Below are positions 35,822 through 45,257 of a stretch of DNA of 64,000 bases, piece by piece. The notes under the pieces are model-generated. The model had not been told where the DNA came from, made no database searches, and was given only the letters and a program-made list of their open reading frames with translations. This DNA comes from Methylocella tundrae (GTDB lineage Bacteria > Pseudomonadota > Alphaproteobacteria > Rhizobiales > Beijerinckiaceae), in contig NZ_CABFMQ020000013.1 in NCBI RefSeq assembly GCF_901905185.1, positions 62,001 to 126,000 of the forward strand, in the 5' to 3' direction. The translations under genes and the position numbers were made by a program. The first letter of the stretch is position 1. Each line of letters starts with the position of its first letter.

Positions 35822-36772
35822 ATGGTCGCAGAGGCCTTTCTATCTTATTCTCATGCCGACGAGAAAGCGCTCGAACGGTTGCACAAGCATCTTGCAGTCC
35901 TAAAGCGAGAAGGCACATTGCCCACCTGGAGCGACCATGCCATTCTGGCTGGCGACCGACTCGACGGCGTGATTAGCGCCCAGCTGGAGCGGAGCCAAAT
36001 CTTCTTGGCGCTGGTCAGCCCGGACTATCTCGCGTCTCAATACTGCTATGACAAGGAATTCGCCCGAGCGCTCGAGCTAGCCGCGGCAGGGCGAATGCGG
36101 ATTGTGCCAGTCATCCTGGAGCCCTGCGATTGGCTTTCGTCCCCATTCAAGGACTTCGCAGCTCTTCCCAAGGATGGTCAACCGATTTCCGGCTTCACCA
36201 ACCCGAACAACGCGTATCTGAACGTGGTGGTTGGCTTGCGACGCCTCATCGAGGTCCCCGGGAACGGGACGAGCGCACCGGCTGACGGGATCGCGTCGCC
36301 GGGTCAGGCGCGACGGCCTCGCATCAAGCAGGATTTCGACTCCATCCAACGCGCCGAGTATGCGGACCGGGCGTTCACTACCATTCGGGACTACTTCCGT
36401 GCTTCGTGCGCCGAGCTAGCCCAAATCGGCGATGATTTGCGCTCCAAGTTTGAGGACATCGACGCGACGGCCTTCACCTGCTCCGTGGTGAACCGGGCGA
36501 AGCGCCAGCGAGGTGAGGCTCACATCACGGTCCACAACTGCAAGTCCCGGAACGTCGGGTTTGGCGACATCAGCTACGTCAACCAGCCTCATGCCGAGAG
36601 GAATACCTCAAACGGCTCGATTCGGGTCACTAACGACGATTACCAGCTTTTCCTAAATATGGACCATTACGGGATGTCGTCCGGGCGCGACCGGGAGAGG
36701 ACAACGCCGGAGCAGGCCGCGGAAACACTGTGGGGCGAGTTCGTCAGACAGGCTGGAATCGAATATGATTGA
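35822..36772 (+). CDS. TIR-domain protein, candidate antiphage effector
   Basis: 316 residues. The TIR domain covers about 3-140: it starts AEAFLSYSHADEKAL, has SQIFLALVSPDYLASQYC near 58-75 and the probable catalytic glutamate at E79 (YDKEF), with a following RIVPVILEPCDW strand. Bacterial TIRs of this kind hydrolyse NAD+ or make cyclic ADP-ribose products. The C-terminal part (about 165-316) has no domain I know and could be the sensor. No partner gene is adjacent on the same strand (no ThsA/SLOG), so it is not a standard Thoeris pair. GC is lower than in the tra region. Confidence 0.82.
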   Translation: MVAEAFLSYSHADEKALERLHKHLAVLKREGTLPTWSDHAILAGDRLDGVISAQLERSQIFLALVSPDYLASQYCYDKEFARALELAAAGRMRIVPVILEPCDWLSSPFKDFAALPKDGQPISGFTNPNNAYLNVVVGLRRLIEVPGNGTSAPADGIASPGQARRPRIKQDFDSIQRAEYADRAFTTIRDYFRASCAELAQIGDDLRSKFEDIDATAFTCSVVNRAKRQRGEAHITVHNCKSRNVGFGDISYVNQPHAERNTSNGSIRVTNDDYQLFLNMDHYGMSSGRDRERTTPEQAAETLWGEFVRQAGIEYD

Positions 36773-36801
36773 TTTCAGGCCCGCGATCTGGGGCGCGCAG
36801 G

Positions 36802-37152
36802 TCAACACTTCACTTCGTCAAGCTTGAAGTACCTCTCGCCGATTTTCAACGCCGGATGCGCGTAGCAAATTGCGTAAGGCGTGCTGTATTGCACGTTCCG
36901 CCCTTGGATGTTGAAAACGACGGCGTCGCGTTGCTGGGTGTAGTGCCACCCGTTCTCTTGCCGCATCATTTGTAAGCTTTCACGCGGCTCTCCGTGTTCT
37001 TCGGCGATCGTCATTACGAGCTCTCGCAACGCTTCAGGACTTCCGTCGGGGACCTCACTCACCGGGCGCACTTCTGTGTGTTTCACCATTCCCGTTGCGG
37101 ACGCCGACCCGATCCTATTAAGGGTTGCGTGTGCCAAGGTCACGAGTTCCAT
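36802..37152 (-). CDS. Small hypothetical protein, convergent to TIR gene
   Basis: 116 residues, helical N-terminus followed by a beta-rich C-terminal half (NGWHYTQQRDAVVFNIQGRNVQYSTPYAICY). No signal or known family. It ends 30 bp from the TIR stop. Its place in the island suggests a defence or immunity role, but that is only context. Confidence 0.5.
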   Translation of the reverse strand: MELVTLAHATLNRIGSASATGMVKHTEVRPVSEVPDGSPEALRELVMTIAEEHGEPRESLQMMRQENGWHYTQQRDAVVFNIQGRNVQYSTPYAICYAHPALKIGERYFKLDEVKC

Positions 37153-37375
37153 CGAACACTCCAGTTTATCGTCTTCGTGCTATTTTGAATGGCCGTTTCG
37201 GATCACGCCAAAATAGCACGAGAATGACCTAGATTGGCGCGACGCCGCCATGACGCGACGTCAGTTGCTGTCCCCCTACGCCAGGCTTACATATAAGTAA
37301 ATGATTGACCATTGTTTCTATGCGCGACCCTTCCGCGCCCTACAAACCGGCCCCAATTGTTCAAATGCGTGCGCG

Positions 37376-38245
37376 TTACCAGTCATCAGGTGTGCAGAAC
37401 CCGAGCACTAAGCGAAAGCCTTTCGATTTCAGGTAGGCGATTTCCTTCGGGATGTCGATGACCGGGCGTGGAAGGGGAGGCTCAGATCGGCACGCTTTGA
37501 TATCTTCACATAGATCGTGATAGGCCAGCGCATGGCAGAATTCGCTGAGTTCCCGCGTGGCCGAGAAGGCGTCCAGATCTCCCCAACTGATTGTGCGGAC
37601 AGCGATGCGATAGCTCCCGCAAAAATTGCCGTGTTGGGCGAAGGCCGCATATTGCCCTTCGGGTCCGGTCATCGAAATTGACGCCGCATTTAAATGCTCC
37701 ACGGGATTGCCCGTGTTAAGCAATTGCTTCAGCCGCGCCATGGCGCTCAATACGTAATAGAATTCGCTGTCAAAGACGTTTTTCGCATTGGGCCTCAGAA
37801 ATGCGGACATCATGAACGGCTCATCGGGTCCGAGTTCGCCCGTTGCCTGCATCCGCGCGAACTCTTGGCCATAGAACCAGACATCCACGAGGTAAGCCAC
37901 AAAGGAAGCCTCTCGAATTTGGACACAGGTGGAGTTCTGCGTGAGGCGGAAGAGTGCTAACTTAGACTGCCGGCATATCTCGTCTTTCAGGTGGTCGTTT
38001 TTGCTCTCGTGACCTCCACCGTCGAATTCAATGGCGAATTGCGGATCATGATTGCGGTCGGTGACGACGAAATCGAGATGCCCCATCAGGGCAAGGCGTC
38101 CGAGAGGGTCTGAGGTTAAATGTTTGATGTCAACAACGTCGGCTATTCGCACTTTCCGATAGATTTCCGCGTTATGACGGTCGGCGGCAGGTACCAAGAG
38201 GTCGTGCACATACATTTCGCCACGATTGGATAGTCGTTTCAGCAT
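37376..38245 (-). CDS. DUF2726-type PD-(D/E)XK nuclease-like protein
   Basis: 289 residues. The region 1-105 reads as DUF2726: an early LVPAADR segment, then LDFVVTD (D58) and FAIEFDGGGHE (E73, D75, H79), followed by KDEICRQSKL; this is a PD-(D/E)XK-like core with the histidine often kept in the family. The C-terminal 180 residues are unrecognised and mostly helical. DUF2726 proteins are thought to be nucleases or DNA-binding and often lie in defence islands. Monocistronic here, with about 220 bp before and 590 bp after. Confidence 0.72.
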   Translation of the reverse strand: MLKRLSNRGEMYVHDLLVPAADRHNAEIYRKVRIADVVDIKHLTSDPLGRLALMGHLDFVVTDRNHDPQFAIEFDGGGHESKNDHLKDEICRQSKLALFRLTQNSTCVQIREASFVAYLVDVWFYGQEFARMQATGELGPDEPFMMSAFLRPNAKNVFDSEFYYVLSAMARLKQLLNTGNPVEHLNAASISMTGPEGQYAAFAQHGNFCGSYRIAVRTISWGDLDAFSATRELSEFCHALAYHDLCEDIKACRSEPPLPRPVIDIPKEIAYLKSKGFRLVLGFCTPDDW

Positions 38246-38839
38246 GACGCGTTCACCAAAGACCCTAAAGAGCTGGCCGCCATCCTAGTCGTGGCGGCCA
38301 TACGGCTTCGCAGCCCAATCAGAACGTTTGTTTCGCCCAACTCGACGTCAAGCGACCGGACCGATCGAAAGTTTTTAACTTTTTAGCCGAGTTATCCGCA
38401 TTCGCCTGACATTCCTTCATTCTTGCATTAGATCGTATATTTCACGGTCATTTCCCCAAATCCCCAAAAGATCGCCAAGAAATCGATTGTAATCCCTTAT
38501 CGGGATATTCGCAGAATAACCTCTGGGAGGCTGCCGCAAAGCTGGCGTTCTGCGTGTCCGGGAAGGTCCAGCTGCCAAAACGCCTGGAACCGGACGTTCT
38601 CAGTGTCGGCTCAGGGTCAGGAGCGCTGCTCAGGCTCGGCCGCACAAATTGCGCAAAACGTGTCTCCGAGGCAACCCGAACGAATGGCCGTTTTCGGGAA
38701 GGCGAGTTTGGCTCGTGAACGGCGAAGATGGGCGCGAAATAGTAGCAGCTGGCCGATAAGAGACCTTCGGAAAGGGCTTAGAAGCGGACGTCTGTCATAT
38801 CGGACGCTGCCCCCCTTGGGACAAACGCGGAGTGTAATT
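38246..38839. other. Intergenic region between two defence-island genes
   Basis: About 590 bp, AT-richer near 38370-38460 where promoters for the divergent genes probably lie. The GAATGGCCGTTTTCGGGAAG stretch near 38680 resembles similar stretches near 40016 and 43605. In-frame extension of the next gene to 38603 lacks support. Confidence 0.4.
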
Positions 38840-39766
38840 TTGAGTGTGCCCCATCTGAAGTTACCTGACATCGTCTACAAATACACGAGCCCGGCAGCGG
38901 CGCGGCTCATCATCGCCAACCGCACCCTTCGCATCGGCCGGCCGACCGAGATGAACGACCCGTTCGACGCCTATATCGACGACCTTTTCGACGTCGAGCT
39001 GAAGGACAGCTACAAGGCGGCCGCGGTGACCTTTGTCGACATACTGTCCCGTGACCCCGCGGAATTCGCCAAGCGGATCGGCGTGCCGCTAGAGGAGGCC
39101 ATTGCTGCATCAGCCGCCATGAACGCAGGAACGGTCGCACAGCGTGATGAGCTGCTTGCGCTCTTCGCCTCGTCAGCCGTCGAGGAGATGTATCCTCAAT
39201 TGAAGACAGAGCGCGAAGCCCTCGAAATCCAGAAGGCCGCGATCGTCGCCCAGTTCAGGAACTCCGGGATCTTCTGCGCTACACGGAGCAACAGCAACCT
39301 GCTTATGTGGTCGCACTATGCTGACGAGCACCGCGGGGTGGTGTTCGGGTTCCGGCCGGATGCTGCACGGGACTCGTTCCTGTGCCTGCTCGAGCCCGTC
39401 ACCTACAGTGACATCCGGCCGAGTTTTTATAAACCATTCGACCCACTGGTGGGGGACATGCCTGCACCGACCCCAGAAACTATGCGCGCCTTCACCCGCT
39501 CGCTGACGGCCGTGAAAAGCACCCAATGGGCTTACGAGGAGGAACTACGCGTCGTCATCCCATCCTATGTCCCGGAAGGGCAACCGGCCGTGTTCATCTC
39601 TTACTATGCGACCGAACTGGCCGAACTCTATCTCGGCCATCGTGTAGCTGCGGGTGACCGCGACGAGCTCGTTGCGGCAGCGCGTGCCCTGAACAAGGAT
39701 GTGGCGATCTTCCAGGCACGGATTTCCCCGGGAGCCTACGCCCTGTCGTTTGAGCCCATCAAGTGA
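38840..39766 (+). CDS. DUF2971 family protein
   Basis: 308 residues from a TTG seven bases after GGAG; the codons upstream are noise. The N-terminus reads VYKYTSPAAARLIIANRTLRIGRPTEMNDPFDA, the standard start of DUF2971, and the later parts (GIFCATRSNSNLLMWSHYADEHRGVVFGFR, WAYEEELRVV) are also typical. DUF2971 proteins are related in fold to ADP-ribosyl-transferase-like or NADAR-type enzymes according to some analyses and are common in defence islands; activity is unproven. A short gene follows in the next 17 bp. Confidence 0.85.
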   Translation: MSVPHLKLPDIVYKYTSPAAARLIIANRTLRIGRPTEMNDPFDAYIDDLFDVELKDSYKAAAVTFVDILSRDPAEFAKRIGVPLEEAIAASAAMNAGTVAQRDELLALFASSAVEEMYPQLKTEREALEIQKAAIVAQFRNSGIFCATRSNSNLLMWSHYADEHRGVVFGFRPDAARDSFLCLLEPVTYSDIRPSFYKPFDPLVGDMPAPTPETMRAFTRSLTAVKSTQWAYEEELRVVIPSYVPEGQPAVFISYYATELAELYLGHRVAAGDRDELVAAARALNKDVAIFQARISPGAYALSFEPIK

Positions 39767-39782
39767 CGAGAAGGCGCGTGTG

Positions 39783-39926
39783 ATGGCAAACCCTAAGGCA
39801 CCAGAGATCGAGCAGAAGCAGGCCAACCGGCTCTGCCAAATGTCGCCGGCCGACCGCCTGACCTTCATCGCCAAGGGGCTACCGGTCATTCTGGCTTGCG
39901 CGCAAGGGTTCTGGAGAGCTGAGTAG
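39783..39926 (+). CDS. Small protein following the DUF2971 gene
   Basis: 47 residues (MANPKAPEIEQKQANRLCQMSPADRLTFIAKGLPVILACAQGFWRAE), amphipathic and helical. It starts 17 bp after the DUF2971 stop with AAGGCG upstream, so it may be co-translated. It could be a small partner of the DUF2971 protein or the remains of a longer gene. No family recognised. Confidence 0.45.
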   Translation: MANPKAPEIEQKQANRLCQMSPADRLTFIAKGLPVILACAQGFWRAE

Positions 39927-40113
39927 GGCAGTTGGCGATCGTCGGCTTGGCGGACGATCCTTGCGGCCCGACAAGGTCCGGAACGGGCGCGAAACAGAAG
40001 CGGCGGGCCGGAATCGGAATGGCGGCTTTCTCGCGCGAGCCAGGGGAAGCCGCCGATCGGCTTGTTCCTGCGAACGGTGGTTTTCAGGAGCGCCCCGCGG
40101 TCAGTTTCGACCT

Positions 40114-40269
40114 ATGACGGACTCTGCGCGAGTGGAGAGCCTATACCTGCTGTCAGGCGCAGGCGGAATTCCGCCGCGATATGCGACAACCGGCAGCTTT
40201 GAAATCGTTGTTGGCGTCGCCGATCAGGGTTACGATCTGGTGCCAGCCGAGTATGCGGCACGGCTTTGA
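40114..40269 (+). CDS. Small open frame ahead of the HEPN/Toprim gene
   Basis: 51 residues from an ATG without a good ribosome site. The sequence (SLYLLSGAGGIPPRYATTGSFEIVVGVADQGYDLVPAEYAARL) is protein-like, but the evidence is thin. The rest of the gap from 39927 to 40284 is GC-rich with no gene. Confidence 0.3.
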   Translation: MTDSARVESLYLLSGAGGIPPRYATTGSFEIVVGVADQGYDLVPAEYAARL

Positions 40270-40284
40270 GTCGAGGATTGCGTT

Positions 40285-41553
40285 ATGGGATCGATGATCA
40301 GCCTCGCGGTCGGCCGCCTTGAAGTCGATTGGGGAAAGAACAATGGTTTCGTCGATCACAGCGCGCTGTTTCAGTCCGATGATACGGCGCAAATTCCCTA
40401 CTATTACGCGGGACAAGAGATTGAGGGCGCGGACGGCGCGCCCGATTGGGAGGTGATCACCGAGCTAAAGGAAGGCTTATCGAAGCCGCTTGCGCAGGTG
40501 ATCGAGCGGATCAATTTGCTCGGCCACACCCATTCGGTATGCGACGCCGAGTTTGCGGCGTTGGCCGAATTCAATGGCTTCGATGCTACCACGTTTTCGT
40601 TCTCTGATTTGCGCGAGGCCTTGGCATCCATTGATGTCAGCTCGCTGTCTCCGAATTATGGCGAAGGGAGCGAGGATTTCGGCAAATTCTTCCGGCGCCA
40701 AATCCTTCCGCGGCTCGGCCTTAAAGCGAGTGGCCCCGGCCCAATGGAACTCGGATGCATCGCGGAAGGCATGGAGAACCTCAGTGCCTACACCATCCTC
40801 CACCTGCTTGCGGAAAATCCAACGGCACGCGGCCTGAACGTGCAATGGGCGTTCAATGATGTCGAAGACGGAGGCTGGGCGAAGCGCAGCGATTTTGTGA
40901 AGCCCGTCGATCAGTCGTCGCGCTTTCTGATTGTCACCGAGGGAAGCTCTGACGCGGCGATTATAGGCAACGGGTTTCGCCTCCTAAGACCTCACATCGC
41001 CGACTTTTTCGATTTCGTCGATATGGAGGAAGGCTACCCCTTTACTGGAACCGGCAACGTGTTTCGCTTCGTCCAGGGCCTCATCAGCATCCGGGTGCTG
41101 AACAACGTCATCGTTGTTTATGACAATGACGCTGAAGGCGCTGCCAATTTTGAACGGACGCGGCAGCTCAATCTTCCGGCAAACTTGGCTGTCATCAAGT
41201 TGCCCGAACTGGCTTGCTTTAAGGCGTTCACTACGGTCGGCCCGAACGGACGGCATCTTGAGAACATCAACAGCCGAGCAGCCGCCATCGAGTGCTATCT
41301 CGATCTCCCGGCTGACGCTGCTGTGCGTTGGTCGAGTTACAATGCCAAGATCGGGGCTTACCAGGGAGAGCTCGTCGGTAAGGAAAAGTACGCCCGGGCC
41401 TTCCTTGACCTGCGCGCACGGTCGACGGCCTACCGTTTTGACAACATAGCGTCCGTGCTCGACGTGATTGTGCGCACCGCCACCAACATGCGCGAAAAAC
41501 TGATGGCTGAGACCTTCGCCGACCTGTACAGCGGCCGGCTGGAGTCCCTCTAG
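40285..41553 (+). CDS. HEPN/Toprim-associated protein (Toprim nuclease-like)
   Basis: 422 residues. The N-terminal part (1-205) matches the HEPN/Toprim N-terminal layout (SLAVGRLEVDWGKN, HSALFQ...IPYYY). A Toprim domain begins at FLIVTEGSSDAAII (E219) and has the DxD motif VVYDNDAEG (D280, D282), so metal-binding residues are intact. The C-terminal third is helical. Toprim proteins of this type resemble OLD-family nucleases and are found in defence islands. It is convergent with the ApeA-like gene, with 41 bp between stops. Confidence 0.78.
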   Translation: MGSMISLAVGRLEVDWGKNNGFVDHSALFQSDDTAQIPYYYAGQEIEGADGAPDWEVITELKEGLSKPLAQVIERINLLGHTHSVCDAEFAALAEFNGFDATTFSFSDLREALASIDVSSLSPNYGEGSEDFGKFFRRQILPRLGLKASGPGPMELGCIAEGMENLSAYTILHLLAENPTARGLNVQWAFNDVEDGGWAKRSDFVKPVDQSSRFLIVTEGSSDAAIIGNGFRLLRPHIADFFDFVDMEEGYPFTGTGNVFRFVQGLISIRVLNNVIVVYDNDAEGAANFERTRQLNLPANLAVIKLPELACFKAFTTVGPNGRHLENINSRAAAIECYLDLPADAAVRWSSYNAKIGAYQGELVGKEKYARAFLDLRARSTAYRFDNIASVLDVIVRTATNMREKLMAETFADLYSGRLESL

Positions 41554-41594
41554 ATCGCGCGGACGAGCGTAAGGTGTCGCTACCGCACCTTCCG

Positions 41595-43034
41595 TCACTG
41601 CTGCGGATCAAGCAGACTCTTGTCCAGTAGGTGCGCCTTCACAAAATGGTATTTGATCGGAAGCGAACCAAAGCCATCGAACATCCATGCTTTGATGATC
41701 CTGGCGTCGATGCCGATTTCATAAAGCAGCAACGCCTGATAGAGGGTCGCGAGCGCCTGGCCTTTGCTTTCGAGATCGAGGATAAAATCGTTGTACGGCG
41801 TTTCGTTATGGCGCTGGCCACCGAAATGCGAAATATCGTTGCGCAGCTTTCCGCATACCTCGCAGAAGCTCCTGAGGCGCGTCTCGTCGAGGCCGAGCGG
41901 CACCTCGCGCAACGTCTCGTAAAGCCTTTGTCCTAGCGGCGGTTGGTCTTTGGCGCGCTCGAGCACGTCCGCTAACCATTTCTGATCCTTCGCAAGGCTG
42001 ACCTGCGCTACAATCCGTTTGATTTTCTCGTCGAGCTTGGTCTCCCCAGTTGGCGGATATTTCCTGCGGTGAAAGGCCTCCAGCCCGAAGACCAGGCTTA
42101 TGAAGCGGTTTTCGATATAGAGCCTCACGCCGCGGCGCGTGCCGAGATAGAGATAGAAACCTGGACCGAACGCCTCGCGCTTCTTTTTCCAATCGGACCA
42201 GATTTCGCCGAACCGCTCGCGCAACTGCATGAAGTTGGTGATGCACTCATGCGCCTTGGGCGGCGGCGACGCCGCCTTGCTCCCGGGCTTCGGGAAATAA
42301 AGCCGGTATTGCGCGATCTTGCCCGCCGCAATCCACGGCCAATCGAGGGTGTGATCAGAGCCCGTCAGCATCAATAGCAAATCTTCGAGCAACTTGTACT
42401 GCGCGATGAGGTCCTTGAGGGCGAGCGGCTTCCTGAAGCGGAGCACAGCGGACGCCGTTTGTTTCAGGGAAAGCGCCATGCCAAAGACTGGTCCCGACGA
42501 ATCCTCGGCACTCTCGAAATGAATCGACAGCTTCCCGTCGGCGGTTGGATAGACGGCATCCTTTGGTCGCTTGTATTTGACCGAGACCATACGCTTCGAT
42601 TACGTGACCTTGATCGCGGCGAGCCGCAGCCACTCTTCAAAGCCGGTGAGCGGAACAATGATTTCCTTAAAGGCACGCGTGGCGGGCGGCTTCGCAAATC
42701 CATCAGCCACGAGACACAGCCCGGCAATATAACGCTCGTAGGACATGCCGCTGGCGGTGAACTGGCCGCCGTTGCCTATAAGTCCAGTGAGGAGTACGCG
42801 CTTGTTCGACGTCCTAAGCACTCCTTGGATGTCTTTGTCGATGAGCTGGCCGCCCCGCATCATCGGCGTCATAGGCCCGTGCTTGCTCGGGAAATAACCG
42901 TCCAGCTCCAGCCGCGTCTGGCCGTCGTCGTCGATGATGAGAAGCCCGGCAACGCAGGAATCCGGCGCGAATTGTTTTTCGGGGACCGCCTCGTCGGCCC
43001 ACCAGAACAGTCCGCGCTCCTCAAGGATCGCCAT
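41595..43034 (-). pseudogene. apeA: ApeA-type HEPN abortive-infection gene, split by an in-frame TAA
   Basis: The N-terminal ORF (42600-43034, 144 residues, ILEERGLFWWADEAVPEK...) matches the ApeA N-terminal domain. The second ORF (41595-42590, 331 residues) holds the rest, with the HEPN motif LRNDISHFG (R250, H255 of that ORF). The two are in the same frame: IKVT-TAA-SKR-MVSVKYKRP, so one sense codon changed to TAA would explain the break. Joined they make about 479 residues, the normal ApeA length. Either the gene is inactivated, or the second half is made by re-initiation at the ATG ten bases on. ApeA is a known single-gene HEPN RNase-type defence factor. Confidence 0.8.
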
Positions 43035-43281
43035 CGTCAAAGCTCCGTCGGGGCCGCCGCCGCGCCACGTGTCACGAAGTCTAACCGTTCGTGCGGGCGG
43101 TTCCAGTTTTCCCTTTCGTCCGCAGGGCGTTCGTTTCGGCGTCTCGCACTGGCCCGGGGCGCCGGCTGCAAGTGTAAACGCCCCCCTCCACGCTGTTCCG
43201 GCCGCAGGCGGTGCGCCGCCCCTAAGAGCCGGTGCAACCGGCCTCGACGACCGCGCTAATGCGGCCGAAAAGGAAGGAAAC

Positions 43282-43455
43282 ATGAAATTGCCATCGCTGA
43301 TCGAACTTCTGCAATTGTCGCGGGTCGAACTCTGCGACCAGCTCGCGCAACTGACCGATGCCCATCTGGATATTCCAGAAGGTTTGGACGAGAGCGTTGT
43401 CGCACGCTTTAACCTTCGCCTGATCCGCCGCGCGCCGGCTTTCCACGAACGCTGA
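43282..43455 (+). CDS. Small hypothetical protein
   Basis: 57 residues from an ATG with AAGGAAGGAAAC directly upstream, which fixes the start; the long in-frame extension to 42934 is antisense to apeA and unreal. Leu-rich, amphipathic (LPSLIELLQLSRVELCDQLAQLTDAHLDIPEG). Function unknown. Confidence 0.5.
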   Translation: MKLPSLIELLQLSRVELCDQLAQLTDAHLDIPEGLDESVVARFNLRLIRRAPAFHER

Positions 43456-43821
43456 ACGCGCGTGGTGCGGGCGCTAGTTGGAAGGCCTTACAGCTTGCAT
43501 GGCGGGGAGCGCACCGCTCTCTCCGTAAAGGTGCAACAGCGCCGGTTTGCTGTCGATCAGGATGCTTCGAAGCGGCCGGATCGGCTGGGCTCGGCAACGG
43601 GAACGAATGACCGGTTTTGGGAGCGGCCCTCACCGCCCTGAATGGCTTGCATGGGCGCGAAGCCGCTGTTGCTACAAGTCGGAAGGTCTCTTTTGGGTCA
43701 CGGTCCGAAAAGGCATGGAGCGGCAGAATTTGTTAATTGGGAATTAACCCTAAATCCTTAGCAAGAGTCGGCTGGTGCATGCTCTGCATGCGAAAATTCA
43801 CGCGAAGCACGGAGAGCTCTT
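43456..43821. other. Intergenic region upstream of the HU-like gene
   Basis: About 365 bp with a GC-rich first half containing a GAATGACCGGTTTTGGGAG stretch near 43605 and an AT-rich second half with a dyad at 43732-43748, probably the promoter of the HU-like gene. Confidence 0.4.
43732..43748. promoter_or_regulatory. AT-rich dyad upstream of HU-like gene
   Basis: GTTAATT-GGG-AATTAAC: perfect 7-bp arms, 74 bp before the ATG of the HU-like gene. Position and symmetry fit an operator for a dimeric regulator, possibly autoregulation. Confidence 0.45.
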
Positions 43822-44214
43822 ATGGCTAAGGCGAAAACAAGTAAGCCCGCGGCGACTAGTAAGGCGAGCGTAACCGGGACGCCGCCTGTTCGTCCGGTCA
43901 AGGAAACCTTTACGAAGTCGGCGCTGATCAACCTTGTTGCGACGCAGAACGATCTTCCGCGCAAGACCGCCGCAGCGGTTTATGCGACATTGGAAGCGGT
44001 ATTTCTTGGCTCGGTACATCCCCGCGGTGTTGGCGAGTTCACCTTGCCAGGTCTTTTGAAGGTGTCTTTGCGCAAAGTGCCGGCTCGACGGGCTGGAACT
44101 CTGGTTCGCAATCCCGCTACCGGCGAGATGATCAAGGGCGCGGCGAAACCGGCTAGCGTCCGCGTAAGCATTCGCGCCCTATCCAAGCTCAAAACAGCAG
44201 CTGTCTCCCGGTAA
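43822..44214 (+). CDS. HU-family DNA-binding protein
   Basis: 130 residues: a Lys/Ala/Thr/Pro-rich tail (1-27) and an HU/IHF fold (about 28-125) with TKSALINLVATQNDLPRKTAAAVYATLEA, the GEFTLPGLLKVSLRKVPARRAG arm region and RNPATGEMI. The tail, longer than in housekeeping HU, is typical of phage and plasmid HU-like proteins. Likely a nucleoid or replication accessory protein of the element. Confidence 0.85.
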   Translation: MAKAKTSKPAATSKASVTGTPPVRPVKETFTKSALINLVATQNDLPRKTAAAVYATLEAVFLGSVHPRGVGEFTLPGLLKVSLRKVPARRAGTLVRNPATGEMIKGAAKPASVRVSIRALSKLKTAAVSR

Positions 44215-44266
44215 ATGCCGCTTTTAGCGCGCGTGGCCGAAGGCCAGCGGGCGAAGTTGAACCTGA

Positions 44267-45169
44267 ATGGCGAGCGGCCGCGTGAGCGCGCATGAAAGAC
44301 TCTTCCGTGAAAGAGATTGCGCCCCAAATCCGGTGGCGAGTGATCTGGCGCGCTTGATAGGAAAGGGCTCGTCCCGCGTTTCCGACGTCGCGCATTTCGA
44401 CGTATCCCACGCCGGTGCGACCTATCGGGTCAAACTCAAGCGCTCCGCCGCCGCTCGCCGCTTTATATTGAGAGTTCGCGCTGCGACGCGGGATGTCGTC
44501 TTAACGATTCCGGCGTGCGCAAAACTCATCGACGCAAAAGGCTTTGCCGAAAGGCAAGCGCCGTGGATTGGCTCCAGACTGCGTCGGTTGCCGGAGAAGC
44601 TTCACCTCGAGCCCGGTGAATTGGCGCCGCTGCGCGGCGTTCCGCACAGGATCGAACATCGACCCGCGAAGCGGGGCGTTGTCTGGATCCAAACCGTGGA
44701 GGACTCCTTTGGGGCGAGCGCCGAGCCTCTGATTTGCGTGAACTCCGAGGCCTGCTTCGTATCGCGGCGAATCCACGATTTTTTAGTGCGCGAGGCGAGA
44801 CGCGATCTTGAGGCCGCCGTCGCGCGCCACGCGGCTCATCTTGGCGTCCGCGTCCGCAACATCACCCTGCGCGACACCACCAGCCGGTGGGGGTCGTGCA
44901 CGTCGTCGGGGGAACTGAATTTCTCCTGGCGCCTCATCATGGCGCCGCCTTTCGTGCTTGATTACCTCGCGGCGCATGAGGTCGCGCACCTCTTGCACAT
45001 GAATCATTCCCCCGCGTTCTGGAAGGCCGTGGGAAGCCTCTCCAAAGACGTGGCCGCCGCCGAATCCTGGCTGAGGACGCATGGGATGGGCTTGCATCTG
45101 ATCGGTCCCAGGACGAACGAGGCGGCCGGCGTGGCTTCTTCCCCGAAAGCCGCGACTTCGCTGCAATAG
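44267..45169 (+). CDS. YgjP/SprT-like zinc metallopeptidase (DUF45)
   Basis: 300 residues. The catalytic zinc motif is AAHEVAHLLHMNHSPAFW (HExxH plus third His), preceded by TSRWGSCTSSGELNFSWRLIMAPP, both diagnostic of the YgjP/DUF45 family. The N-terminal beta domain (about 45-150) reads YRVKLKRSAAARRFILRVRAATRDVVLTIP. The start is somewhat uncertain. It lies 50 bp after the HU-like gene on the same strand. Confidence 0.85.
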   Translation: MASGRVSAHERLFRERDCAPNPVASDLARLIGKGSSRVSDVAHFDVSHAGATYRVKLKRSAAARRFILRVRAATRDVVLTIPACAKLIDAKGFAERQAPWIGSRLRRLPEKLHLEPGELAPLRGVPHRIEHRPAKRGVVWIQTVEDSFGASAEPLICVNSEACFVSRRIHDFLVREARRDLEAAVARHAAHLGVRVRNITLRDTTSRWGSCTSSGELNFSWRLIMAPPFVLDYLAAHEVAHLLHMNHSPAFWKAVGSLSKDVAAAESWLRTHGMGLHLIGPRTNEAAGVASSPKAATSLQ

Positions 45170-45257
45170 CAGAGAGCGGCGCATATGCTTGCGAACGACG
45201 CCGGCGGTTTCGACCAGGAACCGGTCGACGGCTGGTCGATGCGCCGCAGCCTGCGCC

